DNA of 64,000 bases from Aciduricibacillus chroicocephali. Lineage in GTDB: Bacteria > Bacillota > Bacilli > Bacillales > Amphibacillaceae. Below, piece after piece: positions 18,119-27,077 of this stretch. The notes beneath the pieces were generated by a model. That model had not been told where the DNA came from. It worked only from the letters and a program-made list of their open reading frames with translations, and ran no database searches. Every line of letters starts with the position of its first letter. Within the stretch, counting starts at the first letter, position 1. The stretch is from the NCBI RefSeq assembly GCF_030762805.1, contig NZ_CP129113.1:1626001-1690000 (forward strand), written 5' to 3'. The position numbers and the translations under genes are program-made.

Positions 18119-18991
18119 ATGGAAGAAGAAAAATATAGAAATCTAAAAATGGGAGAGCGTGGTGCGGTGATTAGCATTGTCGCATACATTTTCCTCTCAA
18201 TTCTTAAATTAGTCATCGGATATACAAGCAATTCTGCTGCCTTACGTGCAGATGGTCTTAATAATACAACAGATATTATCGCCTCCATCGCTGTACTGAT
18301 CGGTCTTAAGCTGTCACAAATCCCGCCCGACAGCAATCATAGGTACGGTCATTGGAAAAGCGAAACAATTGCATCCTTAATGGCATCCTTCATTATGGCA
18401 ATGGTAGGTATTCAAGTTTTAATTGATATAGTTACCTCGATATTCCAAGGACAAAAAGAAACTCCCGATATTACAGCTGCGTACGTTGGCGTTTTCTCTT
18501 CAATCATTATGTACATGGTATATAGGTATAATAAAAATTTGTCTCAAAAAATCAACAGTGGTTCTGTTATGGCAGCAGCCAAGGATAACCTTTCAGATGC
18601 ATGGGTAAGTATCGGAACGGCTGTCGGTATATTTGCTGCTCAGCTGAATATGCCATGGATCGATACAATGACAGCGATTATTGTCGGTCTATTAATTTGC
18701 AAGACAGCATGGGATATATTTATTCAATCATCCATTGAGCTTTCAGATGGTTTTGATGAAGGGAAAATCAAGCTTTATCAAGATGCCATTAACAAAATTC
18801 CGAATGTGCAAGGTATCAAGGAGATTAAAGGGAGAAACTACGGAAATAATGAAATAATCGATGTAGTCATTCTTGTATGTCCAACATTATGTATTAGTGA
18901 AGCACATGAAATTGCAACATCTGTGGAGAACAAAATGATGAAGGAATATGAAGTGTATGACGTCCATGTGCACGTGGAACCATTTGAATAA
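18119..18991 (+). CDS. mneP: cation-diffusion-facilitator transporter, MneP-like (manganese efflux)
   Basis: A 290-residue CDF exporter. Six membrane segments occupy residues about 15-205. Metal-site motifs are ALRADGLNNTTDIIAS in segment 2 and AAKDNLSDAWVSIGT in segment 5, with HRYGHWKSE in the loop after segment 2. The C-terminal cytoplasmic domain ends in a VYDVHVHVEPFE strand. The N-terminus MEEEKYRNLKMGERGAVISI and the NNTTD form match B. subtilis MneP (YdfM), a manganese exporter under MntR. Substrate by similarity only. The ribosome site is AAGGAGGAAG, 9 nt before the ATG. Confidence 0.82.
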   Translation: MEEEKYRNLKMGERGAVISIVAYIFLSILKLVIGYTSNSAALRADGLNNTTDIIASIAVLIGLKLSQIPPDSNHRYGHWKSETIASLMASFIMAMVGIQVLIDIVTSIFQGQKETPDITAAYVGVFSSIIMYMVYRYNKNLSQKINSGSVMAAAKDNLSDAWVSIGTAVGIFAAQLNMPWIDTMTAIIVGLLICKTAWDIFIQSSIELSDGFDEGKIKLYQDAINKIPNVQGIKEIKGRNYGNNEIIDVVILVCPTLCISEAHEIATSVENKMMKEYEVYDVHVHVEPFE

Positions 18992-19116
18992 ATTTGTTTA
19001 AAACAACCTCGGTGGTCAGGAGCTTTTCTTAAAAGTTAGATTGCGCAGTATCGTTATGCTTTTTACATAATTCATTTACTGCTTAGCCATATTAATAAAA
19101 AAATGGTGGTGATCTA

Positions 19117-19251
19117 ATGCCTGAATCGAGAACGAATCGACTCTTAGTTGGAAGCTCTATTTTATCCAGTGCCTTTAGTGCAACAATCCTCGCCTTAACA
19201 ATTTATCATCATTTCGTTATTCAAGATAAGATTGATGATCTGAAGAGATAA
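19117..19251 (+). CDS. 44-residue membrane peptide, hypothetical
   Basis: An ATG preceded by GGTGGTGAT opens a 44-codon frame that starts MPESRTNRLLVGSSILSS and ends HHFVIQDKIDDLKR. A single hydrophobic helix (residues 9-30) separates a basic N-terminus from a charged tail. An intrinsic terminator begins 10 bp after the stop, which supports a real transcription unit. No family recognised. Confidence 0.55.
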   Translation: MPESRTNRLLVGSSILSSAFSATILALTIYHHFVIQDKIDDLKR

Positions 19252-19260
19252 CCATCCAGA

Positions 19261-19298
19261 AGAAAGCATCTAGACCTGTCAGGTTTAGATGCTTTCTT
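19261..19298 (+). terminator. terminator after the 44-residue peptide gene
   Basis: The stem AAAGCATCTA-ACCT / AGGT-TAGATGCTTT with one mismatch is followed by a T-rich stretch. Confidence 0.8.
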
Positions 19299-19346
19299 TA
19301 ATTAAAAAAGGCCCCAGCAAATATTAGCTGAACCCCCTTTAAACCG

Positions 19347-19526
19347 TCATATAATGAGTAAACCAGAAATACACAGAGAACAGACTGCTGCACTAGCAAG
19401 CCATCTCTTCGCCCATCCTGGTATTGGCAGCAATAGTGAAATGAGTGCTGTAGCACCCCCGATGATTATAATGAGTATAAGTAGCTTGATTAATGGCCCT
19501 GCAATACTGTAAGTTAGCATCTCCAA
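19347..19526 (-). CDS. 59-residue membrane peptide, hypothetical
   Basis: The frame reads MEMLTYSIAGPLIKLLILI from a TTG at 19526 with GGAGTGG 6-9 nt upstream, or from an ATG two codons later. Two hydrophobic helices (about residues 7-33 and 43-59) are joined by a LPIPGWAKRW turn. It ends GLLII. It is convergent with the 44-residue peptide gene. No homologue is recalled. The clean frame and hydrophobic pattern support coding. Confidence 0.5.
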   Translation of the reverse strand: MEMLTYSIAGPLIKLLILIIIIGGATALISLLLPIPGWAKRWLASAAVCSLCISGLLII

Positions 19527-19663
19527 TTGCTTCCACTCCTTCTTAGAAAAGGATTCGACAAAAGAAGAGGAAATCCTCTATACTACAGCGCCCAGCAATT
19601 TGGTTGCTTGAAAAGATAATAAAATAGCCTTTTTAAATAAAGCTTCAGTAGTGGATAAGTACA

Positions 19664-20221
19664 TTATTTCACGTTTGATAACATTTCGAATAATTGTTCC
19701 GAGTTAAGTACGCTAACTCCCTTTGAACTTAATTTATTCAATGATTGTAATCTCTTTTTATCACTTGAACTTGCAACTGCATCTTTTATTACCGTCGTAT
19801 TAAAATGATGATGAATTGAACCTAAAGCAGTTGCTGATACACAACCTTCTGTAAACAAGCCAACAATTATTATTTCTTTAATCCCGTTACTATTTAAATA
19901 CGCAATCAATTCTGGATTACTAAATGCATCCCCTTTATTTTTTGGAAAATAAACATCATTTACCTTTAGCAACCTTTCATCTAATTCAGCTCCTTCCCTC
20001 CCCTTTAATGCAGAATTTCTTCTGAAGATATTCGAAATAAATTGTTTAGGCTCAAACTCATTCCCTATATAAACAACCGAAATTCCTTTACTGCTTACTT
20101 TTTTAATAATAGTATTGATGCTTTCCAACATTGGTTCTACTTGATGTTTTGCAACAGGTAGTCGAGCTTGTTCACCTATAAAGTCCTTTTGGACATCAAG
20201 AACAAGTAATGCGATATTCAT
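19664..20221 (-). CDS. isochorismatase-family cysteine hydrolase
   Basis: A 185-residue alpha/beta hydrolase of the nicotinamidase/isochorismatase family. The catalytic triad is visible: D9 in LVLDVQKDF, K94 in YFPKNKGDAF and C127 in LFTEGCVSATA. Members cleave amides or vinyl ethers of small molecules, and the substrate here cannot be predicted. The gene is AT-richer than the core genes around it and stands alone near two tRNAs, so it may have been acquired. Confidence 0.82.
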   Translation of the reverse strand: MNIALLVLDVQKDFIGEQARLPVAKHQVEPMLESINTIIKKVSSKGISVVYIGNEFEPKQFISNIFRRNSALKGREGAELDERLLKVNDVYFPKNKGDAFSNPELIAYLNSNGIKEIIIVGLFTEGCVSATALGSIHHHFNTTVIKDAVASSSDKKRLQSLNKLSSKGVSVLNSEQLFEMLSNVK

Positions 20222-20405
20222 TTACCTAACTCCCTTTTTCTTTTTCTATTAAGGACTTTATTATAAATTAATTTGCTTATGATCTCTTTAACACTTTAGT
20301 ATTCGATTCAAAAAAGATAAAAAATAGGGTGACTTTTAAATTCACTCCTAAACTAACCTCATTTCTATTCTTCTCTTGAATATATGATTCTTTTTCAAAA
20401 ATATA

Positions 20406-20449
20406 AAAACCACCAGAACCCTTTTTATATAAAAGGTTCTGGTGGTTTT
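20406..20449 (-). terminator. terminator of the tRNA operon
   Basis: A 15-bp perfect stem AAAACCACCAGAACC / GGTTCTGGTGGTTTT sits directly after tRNA-Arg, with T-rich sequence following on the minus strand. Confidence 0.88.
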
Positions 20450-20457
20450 CATTTTAG

Positions 20458-20531
20458 CGTCCCAGGCAGGATTCGAACCTGCGACCCACAGCTTAGAAGG
20501 CTGTTGCTCTATCCAGCTGAGCTACTGGGAC
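20458..20531 (-). tRNA. tRNA-Arg (anticodon TCT)
   Basis: The minus strand gives acceptor arms GTCCCAG / CTGGGAC, a D-arm AGCTCAGCTGGATAGAGC, anticodon loop CTTCTAA (anticodon TCT, reading AGA) and T-arm GCAGGTTCGAATCCTGC. The discriminator base is G. CCA is not encoded. It is the second gene of a two-tRNA operon. Confidence 0.97.
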
Positions 20532-20540
20532 AATTATGTA

Positions 20541-20614
20541 TGGAGCGGGTGAAGGGAATCGAACCCTCGACATCAGCTTGGAAGGCTGAGGTTTTACCAC
20601 TAAACTACACCCGC
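20541..20614 (-). tRNA. tRNA-Gly (anticodon TCC)
   Basis: The minus strand gives acceptor arms GCGGGTG / CACCCGC, D-arm AGTTTAGTGGTAAAACC, anticodon loop CTTCCAA (anticodon TCC, reading GGA) and T-arm GAGGGTTCGATTCCCTT. The CCA end is encoded. It is first in the operon, 9 bp before tRNA-Arg. Confidence 0.97.
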
Positions 20615-20680
20615 ATAGAATTTAAAAATCTTCCTTTTAAAGCTCAAATATTAAAGAGCCGCTTCAAAAGCACATTTATT

Positions 20681-20709
20681 ATATTAACCCTTCCACTCCA
20701 TAATGTCAA
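20681..20709 (-). promoter_or_regulatory. tRNA operon promoter
   Basis: On the minus strand TTGACA (20709-20704), a 17-nt spacer and TAATAT (20686-20681) lie 67 bp upstream of tRNA-Gly. The -35 is consensus, as expected for stable RNA. Confidence 0.75.
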
Positions 20710-20765
20710 CAGAAAAGTGAGCGAGCTTTTCATTTTTTCTTTTTCATGAAAAGCCCGCATGAATG

Positions 20766-21272
20766 TCAGACTGTGAGAACTCGGTTCAGCTCTGGGACGA
20801 GCTCACCTTTTATATTGTAAAAATGGGCTTCTATACTGTCCTTTTGCACATCGAGAATGGCATAGGTCGGAATGCTGCTCTGTCTCGGTTTACGGATGCT
20901 TCCTGGATTAATAATAAAAAGATTGCCGTATTCTTCAGCGTAAGGAACATGTGTATGGCCGAAACAGACGATATCCGCTCCTTCTTCCTCTCCCCGATAT
21001 GCAAGGTTCATGATGTTCTCTTCCACTTTGTATTGGTGACCGTGTGCAATGAGTACCTTTTTGCCATTGATCATCAATGTGTGTTCAAGCGGAAAGCGTG
21101 CATCGTAATCACAATTGCCGCGAACGCCGATAAAGCCGTCGAGTGCAGGCTCTTCAATATCGAGCTCTGTATCACCGCAATGAATATTGTATTTGCAGCC
21201 GTGTCGCTGCTTAATTTCTTTTAATTCTTCTTCCAGGCCATGGCTGTCGCTAACCACTAGCACTTTCGCCAC
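20766..21272 (-). CDS. ysnB: YsnB-type metallophosphoesterase
   Basis: A 168-residue calcineurin-like phosphodiesterase of the YfcE group. The metal-binding motifs are in order: VSDSHG (residue 7), IHCGDTE (30), GVRGNCD (49), IAHGHQ (74), FGHTHVPY (103) and INPGSIRKPR (119). The natural substrate is unknown; relatives cleave phosphodiesters in the presence of manganese. It is the last gene of racE-gerM-rph-ysnA-ysnB, the same order as in B. subtilis. Confidence 0.92.
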   Translation of the reverse strand: MAKVLVVSDSHGLEEELKEIKQRHGCKYNIHCGDTELDIEEPALDGFIGVRGNCDYDARFPLEHTLMINGKKVLIAHGHQYKVEENIMNLAYRGEEEGADIVCFGHTHVPYAEEYGNLFIINPGSIRKPRQSSIPTYAILDVQKDSIEAHFYNIKGELVPELNRVLTV

Positions 21273-21291
21273 TGAAATGCCTCCCTTTTAA

Positions 21292-21897
21292 TTATAAGCT
21301 CTGAAGTTCCTGCTGAATCCATTCGTTGAGCCGGTCCATCGCATGCTTGCGGTGGCTGATCCGGTTCTTCTCTGTGCCCGACAGCTGTGCCATCGTCACA
21401 ACATACCCATCCGGTACGAAAATCGGGTCATATCCAAAGCCATGTTTACCCTGTGGCTGGAACGAAATATGACCTTCACAAGACCCTTCTTTGAAAATCG
21501 TCTCCTTGCCTGGTGTCGCAACGGCAAGAACAGATACAAAGCGAGCTGTGCGATTATTGTATGCAATGTGTTCCAATTCATGAAGGACTTTTTCCACATT
21601 TTTCGCATCATTGGCGCCTTCGCCCGAATAACGAGCTGAATATACGCCAGGACGCCCGTCCAAAGCATCAATTACAAGGCCAGAATCATCGGAAAGGACT
21701 GTTTTGTTCAAAAGCTTCGAGATCGCTTCTGCCTTCAAGGCCGCATTTTCTTCAAATGTCGTCCCTGTCTCTTCCACATCCGGCATCTCCTCTGGCAAAT
21801 CAAGCAAGCTCAAAGCCTTGATGCCGTATGCTCCGAAGAAATCCCTGAACTCTGCTGCCTTGCCTTTATTTTTAGTAGCAATTACAATTTCTTTCAT
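21292..21897 (-). CDS. ysnA: dITP/XTP pyrophosphatase (RdgB/HAM1 family, YsnA)
   Basis: A 201-residue house-cleaning enzyme that hydrolyses ITP, dITP and XTP so deaminated purines are not built into nucleic acids. It begins [15 protein letters not shown], has [15 protein letters not shown] (about residue 47), [13 protein letters not shown] (69), [11 protein letters not shown] (150) and a C-terminal ISHRKHA. All are family signatures. Its ATG overlaps the rph stop by 4 bp. Confidence 0.95.
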   Translation of the reverse strand: MKEIVIATKNKGKAAEFRDFFGAYGIKALSLLDLPEEMPDVEETGTTFEENAALKAEAISKLLNKTVLSDDSGLVIDALDGRPGVYSARYSGEGANDAKNVEKVLHELEHIAYNNRTARFVSVLAVATPGKETIFKEGSCEGHISFQPQGKHGFGYDPIFVPDGYVVTMAQLSGTEKNRISHRKHAMDRLNEWIQQELQSL

Positions 21898-22640
21898 TTC
21901 GTTTCTCCAATTCGATCAGCCAGGTCACCAATCACTTCTTTCTGCTTGTCGAAAATGTCCTTCATACCTTTATCGGCCAATTCGAGCAATTTCGCAAGCT
22001 GATCGCGTGAAAATGTCGCTTCTTCTCCAGTACCTTGGATTTCAACATATTCACCTGCGCCTGTCATGACAACATTCATGTCGACTTCGGCCTTGGAATC
22101 TTCCTCATAATTAAGATCAAGCACAGCATCTCCGCCTGGAAGAACACCTACTGAAGTAGCCGCAAGAAAATCAGTGACAGGCATTTTCTTGATTGTTTTT
22201 TTCTCAAGCAGAGAACCAAAAGCAAGAACTACTGCAATAAACGCTCCTGTTATTGAGGCTGTACGTGTACCGCCATCTGCCTGAATAACATCACAGTCAA
22301 CCCATAGTGTCCGCTCACCGAATGCATTCAAATCCACTACTGAACGCAGCGCACGACCAATCAGGCGCTGAATTTCCATTGTACGGCCGCTCACTTTTCC
22401 CTTGGAGGATTCGCGGATATTGCGCTGATCCGTTGCACGCGGAAGCATTGCGTATTCCGCTGTGATCCAGCCTTTACCCTGTCCGCGAAGAAACGGAGGA
22501 ACCCTATCCTCTACACTCGCATTGCAAATGACTTTCGTATCTCCGACTTCTATCAGCACCGAACCTTCAGGGTGCATGATGAAATCCTTTGTAATGCTCA
22601 TGTTTCGGAGCTGATCCGCTTCTCTCTGGTCCACTCTCAT
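21894..22640 (-). CDS. rph: ribonuclease PH
   Basis: A phosphorolytic 3'-5' exonuclease that trims tRNA 3' ends. It has the N-terminal [20 protein letters not shown], the [20 protein letters not shown] active-site stretch (about residue 70), [11 protein letters not shown], and [18 protein letters not shown] (about residue 117) with conserved catalytic residues. The length is 248 residues, normal. It overlaps ysnA and lies 94 bp after gerM. Confidence 0.96.
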   Translation of the reverse strand: MRVDQREADQLRNMSITKDFIMHPEGSVLIEVGDTKVICNASVEDRVPPFLRGQGKGWITAEYAMLPRATDQRNIRESSKGKVSGRTMEIQRLIGRALRSVVDLNAFGERTLWVDCDVIQADGGTRTASITGAFIAVVLAFGSLLEKKTIKKMPVTDFLAATSVGVLPGGDAVLDLNYEEDSKAEVDMNVVMTGAGEYVEIQGTGEEATFSRDQLAKLLELADKGMKDIFDKQKEVIGDLADRIGETK

Positions 22641-22734
22641 TTAACGTCCTCCTAATATAAACAGCAAAAACAAGGCAGCTTGTCCGTAGGGAAAAACCGC
22701 CTCGCCTTTCGCTTTAATGTTTTCGTATTGCGTA

Positions 22735-23829
22735 TTACAATTTTTCTGCTGGCATATATTTGTACTTGGAAACGGGATCGTGATACGCTTCTCCCTTTTC
22801 GTTCATCAGTGTCTCCACATTTTTAACTTTAACACGGACCGCTTCTACCTTATCCTGCTGTGTCAAAGTCCTGACAAGTGTCTCCATGACCTCATCGGCA
22901 ATGACTGGGTCCCCTGAACTCTTAAGAACGCCTTCAGTGAATTCTATGTCAAGAACACCCTCGTCCATTTTCGGCTCACTTGCCAGTTCAGTATTCGTAT
23001 TGAAAACATGCATTGCATTCGATTCAAGTGCCGGCCCCTCGATCAACTCATTAATAATCGAGCTGTAGAGGTTATCCTTACCTGACTCAATCTGCTTAGT
23101 GATTGGAACATAATAGCGTGTACTATTATGTTCTTTCGGAAAATACATCGTCACAGTCTGAGCATCGGCATTGCCTGCCTCACTGCTAGCTTGGACATTA
23201 ATGCCATGGGCACGGGAATACCCCTTTTCAATCGGGGTCCCGTTAACCGGCATCTCATCAAGCGGATGGCCATTGATCCAGATTTGAACACGTTCCACAT
23301 TTTCAAACTGTGTCAATGTATGAGTCATCGCTTCAAGTATCTTCACTTCGTCTTTTGCGTCATATTCCTTGAACTCCTTGGAGACATCGACAATCATTGT
23401 ACCATCTTTCAAATTAAGGCCAAGAATTTGAGTCCCTTCAGGAAGCACAGCCTGGAATCCATTTGGCAACATTTCTGAAACAGGACCACCTTTGACGAGG
23501 TATTCCATCGCCTGGCTTGCGACTGCTTTGGAGTCCGTCTTCGGCAATTCCAACGTTTGCGGAGCCACCATGCCATTAGCATCAATCAAGTAAAGTTGGC
23601 GTGCTACAGTTTCCTCGGCAGCTTCAGCTTTTTTGTCTTCTTTGGCATCAGCTTTCGGGACCTCTTTCATGTCCTTCTCTTCAGGCTTCTTCAGATCTTT
23701 CGTAACTTCCGTATTCTGATCCGCTGTACCTTTTGACAAGTCAGTCAAAGACTGCTCTCCGTTGAAACATCCTGTCAGCATTAATGACATGCCCGCCGCC
23801 GCGAGACCCATCAAAATCCGTTTTTGCAT
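22735..23829 (-). CDS. gerM: spore germination lipoprotein GerM
   Basis: GerM acts in sporulation and germination, with a role in the engulfment-stage peptidoglycan/ring assembly. The 364-residue protein has a lipoprotein signal with LTGC lipobox (Cys at residue 21). A charged lysine/glutamate-rich linker (about 30-75) follows. Then come two GerMN domains, near residues 78-205 and 220-355. The paired repeats contain LVKGGPVSEMLPNG and LIEGPALESNAM, followed by DVSKEFKEY and DIEFTEGVL. It lies between racE and rph as in B. subtilis. Confidence 0.93.
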   Translation of the reverse strand: MQKRILMGLAAAGMSLMLTGCFNGEQSLTDLSKGTADQNTEVTKDLKKPEEKDMKEVPKADAKEDKKAEAAEETVARQLYLIDANGMVAPQTLELPKTDSKAVASQAMEYLVKGGPVSEMLPNGFQAVLPEGTQILGLNLKDGTMIVDVSKEFKEYDAKDEVKILEAMTHTLTQFENVERVQIWINGHPLDEMPVNGTPIEKGYSRAHGINVQASSEAGNADAQTVTMYFPKEHNSTRYYVPITKQIESGKDNLYSSIINELIEGPALESNAMHVFNTNTELASEPKMDEGVLDIEFTEGVLKSSGDPVIADEVMETLVRTLTQQDKVEAVRVKVKNVETLMNEKGEAYHDPVSKYKYMPAEKL

Positions 23830-23953
23830 CGTGTCTCTCCCCCTGAAAGCTAATAATCAGGTTCGACCGGTCAAGAGCCAGTCTTACACCTGGGTTTGTA
23901 CTTTCATGTATACAGGGAGGCTTGCACTTTTAGACCTGCAAAAACAAAATTTC

Positions 23954-24766
23954 TTAGATGACCGCGTGCTCGATTGTCACACTTTCCAAATGTTCAACTG
24001 AGCTATTGAAGATTTTTCTGGAAATATTCGTGAATATCTCCAAATCTCCCGTAGTATAGAAAGCATGCCGCGGCGTGCGATCGCCTTTATATAGAAGTCC
24101 ATGAACATCAAGAATTGTACTCGTCTCACGAGCCGTTTCCTCTCCAGAGGAGATAATCGCTACATGATCGCCGACCGCCTTCTGAATTGTACCCTTTAGA
24201 AGAGGGTAGTGCGTACATCCTAAGATGAGTGTATCGATCCTCTGATGAGCCTTAATTGGACCGAGGGAGTCATTTACAACCTTCTCTGCCTCAGGACCTG
24301 TAAGAATTCCTCTCTCAACAATTGGAGCAAAGAGCGGACATGCGAGAGCCGTCACATCAAGTTCTTCTTTTATACGTTTCAATGCGTTCGGATACGCTTC
24401 ACTGCGCACAGTTCCTTCAGTACCAATGACACCAATATGGCCATTAACAGTCGTCTTGATCGCCGCTCTTGCTCCCGGCTGAATAACCCCAATAACAGGG
24501 ATGTCCAACTGTTTCTGCAAGTCTTCAAGCGCAAAGGCTGTTGCCGTATTGCAGGCAATGACAAGCATTTTAATTTGTTTTTCCATAAGGAAGGCAACCA
24601 TTTCCCCCGTGAATTGCTTTACTTCAGCTTCAGATCGGGGACCATAAGGGCACCTCGCCGTATCACCAAGATAAATGAGCCTTTCTTTCGGCAATTGTCT
24701 CATTAATTCATGAGCAACTGTCAGACCTCCAACCCCGGAATCTATGACACCAATTGCTCTATCCAA
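23954..24766 (-). CDS. racE: glutamate racemase
   Basis: It supplies D-glutamate for peptidoglycan. The 270-residue enzyme has IGVIDSGVGGLTV with D10-S11, then LGDTARCPYGPR. The two catalytic cysteines are C72 in ACNTATA and C184 in LGCTHYPLL. It is the first gene of the racE-gerM-rph-ysnA-ysnB operon with a clear sigma-A promoter upstream. Confidence 0.95.
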   Translation of the reverse strand: MDRAIGVIDSGVGGLTVAHELMRQLPKERLIYLGDTARCPYGPRSEAEVKQFTGEMVAFLMEKQIKMLVIACNTATAFALEDLQKQLDIPVIGVIQPGARAAIKTTVNGHIGVIGTEGTVRSEAYPNALKRIKEELDVTALACPLFAPIVERGILTGPEAEKVVNDSLGPIKAHQRIDTLILGCTHYPLLKGTIQKAVGDHVAIISSGEETARETSTILDVHGLLYKGDRTPRHAFYTTGDLEIFTNISRKIFNSSVEHLESVTIEHAVI

Positions 24767-24844
24767 AAAAATCGCCTCGACTTCTTAATTTTATGAATTT
24801 ATGTAGCTTCCGGTTTCATAAAGAATGCTTCACCGGCGTAAACA

Positions 24845-24873
24845 ATTATATGCGCTTTCCCCAGCAATATCAA
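24845..24873 (-). promoter_or_regulatory. racE promoter
   Basis: On the minus strand TTGATA (24873-24868), a 17-nt spacer and TATAAT (24850-24845) lie about 80 bp before the racE ATG. The remaining stretch up to gerE (24874-25147) shows no gene. Confidence 0.75.
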
Positions 24874-25147
24874 ACGTTTGAAGACATTTTCCGTCAAAAT
24901 TCAAGATAACCATTCTTTATCCTTAAAGTGGATATTCCACTTTCTCATACATATGCCTGAACTGGTTAAGAAGTGCCTGCTTTTGTCCTATAAAAATAGT
25001 GTATTGCTAAAGGATTTATAAGACCGTATCCTCCTCGGAAAACAGGCGCCTTATACACACCAATTCCCATCACTACTCATAAACTGCAAGTGACTAAGTA
25101 ATTCCCTTCACGCTAAAGTCCTGCTTGAAGCAAGGAGGGGTGCGCCA

Positions 25148-25372
25148 TTGGAAGATAGTGCGTACAGGCCGAAACAGATTTTGACGAAACGTGAGAAGGA
25201 AGTATTCGAATTGCTCGTACAGGACAAAACAACAAAGGACATTGCAGAAGAGCTGTTCATCTCGGAAAAAACAGTCCGGAATCACATCTCAAATACAATG
25301 CAAAAACTCGGAGTTAAAGGGCGGGCACAGGCAGTCGTCGAACTGTTGCGGATGGGCGAGTTAAAATTGTAG
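25148..25372 (+). CDS. gerE: late sporulation regulator GerE
   Basis: A 74-residue LuxR-type helix-turn-helix protein that tunes the last wave of mother-cell (sigma-K) genes, chiefly coat genes. It is just the DNA-binding domain: ILTKREKEVFELLVQDKTT, then the HTH IAEELFISEKTVRNHISN and MQKLGVKGRAQAVVELLRMG. The start is TTG with AAGGAGGGG 7 nt upstream. A CATA-containing -10-like site around 25076 could fit sigma-K, but the match is weak. It ends in a strong terminator. Confidence 0.95.
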   Translation: MEDSAYRPKQILTKREKEVFELLVQDKTTKDIAEELFISEKTVRNHISNTMQKLGVKGRAQAVVELLRMGELKL

Positions 25373-25375
25373 TGG

Positions 25376-25410
25376 AAAAACCGATTCTCATAATTGAGAA
25401 TCGGTTTTTT
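25376..25410 (+). terminator. gerE terminator
   Basis: The stem AAAAACCGATTCTCA / TGAGAATCGGTTTTTT with a 4-nt loop starts three bases after the gerE stop. Confidence 0.9.
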
Positions 25411-25431
25411 GCACCGGAACATTTAAATTAT

Positions 25432-25623
25432 CTAGCGTTTTTTAACTTGCAGTACTTTCACATGCTGCGCTGGGATGTGACGCTGTTCCGCAATTACCGA
25501 CTTCAAATCCTCGTGCAATCGTTTTTCTTCAGTGCCTGTATATGTACCATGCAGCTCCACGTCTGCATAATCATATTCCGGTACGCCTGCTCGATCATCC
25601 AAATATTTAACTTCAAACTTCAT
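25432..25623 (-). CDS. hypothetical 63-residue protein
   Basis: The ATG is preceded by an excellent AGGAGGGATTTAT ribosome site, which makes coding likely. The protein starts MKFEVKYLDDRAGVPEYDYADVE-like and ends in a basic HVKVLQVKKR. It is acidic in the middle, soluble, and has no motif I recognise. It is convergent with gerE and follows the phage-type gene by 120 bp, so it may share that transcript. Confidence 0.6.
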   Translation of the reverse strand: MKFEVKYLDDRAGVPEYDYADVELHGTYTGTEEKRLHEDLKSVIAEQRHIPAQHVKVLQVKKR

Positions 25624-25743
25624 ATAAATCCCTCCTCAGAACAAAACATTCGACAAAAAACCTCAAATTCCTTTACAGCCTTAGTTTCTTTTAATATTTG
25701 AATCGGCTTTTTTCTTAGGTTTCTTCCTTTCAGATTCCATTCA

Positions 25744-26547
25744 CTAAAATCCGTAATCGTACTCGTATTTGGTTGCCGCTATTGTCTCCACCGTAGCAGG
25801 CTGACGCTTCTGCTGTCTCACTTTGATGGCAAGCGCATCGAACCGCTTACGAAGCTTTGACGGAGACAGTACAACGGCCATCTCGAAGTCATCCTGTTGT
25901 GCCCATTCAATCAAGTCTCTGATCTGCTCCTCCGATCGCTTATCAATCTCCATCATCTTGCGAATATCATCAGCCCATTTTTGCATATCTGGCTCCAAAT
26001 GCTCCGGATTGTTGCGTTTGATCTGTTCGTAGAAATGCTGAGCAAGTTTGTAATGAAGAGAAGAAACGTCGTAAACGCGTTTGCGACGGTCTTTATGTTT
26101 TATGCTTAAATGCTCTAAGTGCTTTAAATGCTTATTATCCTTTTGGGTTTGTTTATCACGTTCATGCAGTTTTTCGGCAGTTCCGTTTCCAGTTCCCTCG
26201 GCAATCCCCCCGAACTCCTGATACTTCACATAGTTCACGACTGTGAAAACCGTTCCCTGGTCAGTCTCCCTTACTGTAATCCTTCCAGCCTTGATCAGTT
26301 TCTGTAAACAGTTGTGGATGGTCTTCTTGGAGTACTCCTTTTTGCCTCGCCCCATCTTATAAGCAAGATCTTCCCTCAACTTCTCATAGGAACGCAAATA
26401 TTGCCCCTTCCTGAGCACTTCCCCCGCCACTCTTTTGCCATCAAATGGTGTCGCCTTCCCGATGAGCAGCATGAACAAGCGAAATGTCGACACGTCATGC
26501 CACAAGTCTGAATCAAAAACACATCGCGACATTTTGAACCAACTCAT
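25744..26547 (-). CDS. phage-type replication initiation protein (DnaD/replisome-organiser-like)
   Basis: A 267-residue protein. Its N-terminus (MSWFKMSRCVFDSDLWHDVS) and following winged-helix region YSKKTIHNCLQKLIKAGRIT and FTVVNYVKYQEF are typical of replication proteins in Gram-positive prophages. A charged linker rich in lysine and histidine (about 125-155) and a helical C-terminal half follow. In phages such proteins open the origin and load the helicase with a DnaC-like partner, which is absent here. No other phage gene is near, so this looks like a domesticated or stranded single gene. Confidence 0.7.
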   Translation of the reverse strand: MSWFKMSRCVFDSDLWHDVSTFRLFMLLIGKATPFDGKRVAGEVLRKGQYLRSYEKLREDLAYKMGRGKKEYSKKTIHNCLQKLIKAGRITVRETDQGTVFTVVNYVKYQEFGGIAEGTGNGTAEKLHERDKQTQKDNKHLKHLEHLSIKHKDRRKRVYDVSSLHYKLAQHFYEQIKRNNPEHLEPDMQKWADDIRKMMEIDKRSEEQIRDLIEWAQQDDFEMAVVLSPSKLRKRFDALAIKVRQQKRQPATVETIAATKYEYDYGF

Positions 26548-26765
26548 TTATAATTCCCCCTTTAATTCATAAATCGAAATGAATAAGCATTTAGGGGCGC
26601 CTTCTCTAAAAAAATTTTTTTAAGAATTACCAATTGAGATTAGAACTCTCTTCTCTGCCTTCTTCGCTTTATTAAATCCTAGATATTTTTCCAAATTCTT
26701 GTTTCGAATCTCTTAATTTCGGCTATAAACAGACTAAGTGCGAATGAAAAGGAGATGTTTAGAGG

Positions 26766-27074
26766 ATGGATCCGAAAGAACAAGCTAAAGATCATTTGCA
26801 ACAAATGGATAATGAGAAAAAGGAAGACATTTTGGAGAACTTCGATAAATTCAAAGGCTACCTATCCAAACAGGTAGAACGCGGAGAAAAGATGGGTATG
26901 GATGAAGAGCAGCTTGCAAAAACTGCTGAAACTGTAGCCAATCATCTATCGAAGCACGAAGAGCCAAAGAATCGTGAAGAGTATCTGCTTCAGCAGCTTT
27001 GGAAAGCAGGCGACAAAGATCAGCAGCATGCACTCGCTCATCTGCTTGTCAATCTGGTGAAAAAGACAGCATAA
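26766..27074 (+). CDS. DUF3243-domain protein (YmfJ-like)
   Basis: A 102-residue acidic helical protein. The DUF3243 signature spans the C-terminal three quarters: NFDKFKGYLSKQVERGEKMG, then VANHLSKHEEPKNREEYLL and LWKAGDKDQQHALAHLLV. B. subtilis YmfJ is a member, of unknown function. AAGGAG lies 11 nt before the ATG. It is a single-gene unit with its own terminator. Confidence 0.8.
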   Translation: MDPKEQAKDHLQQMDNEKKEDILENFDKFKGYLSKQVERGEKMGMDEEQLAKTAETVANHLSKHEEPKNREEYLLQQLWKAGDKDQQHALAHLLVNLVKKTA

Positions 27075-27077
27075 TAC

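Noticed and set aside
20384-20749. 121-codon plus-strand frame
   Set aside because: It runs through two perfect tRNA genes and their terminator on the opposite strand.
25682-25741. 19-codon lysine-rich frame (MESERKKPKKKADSNIKRN) after the phage-type gene
   Set aside because: It lacks a ribosome site and is too short to support.
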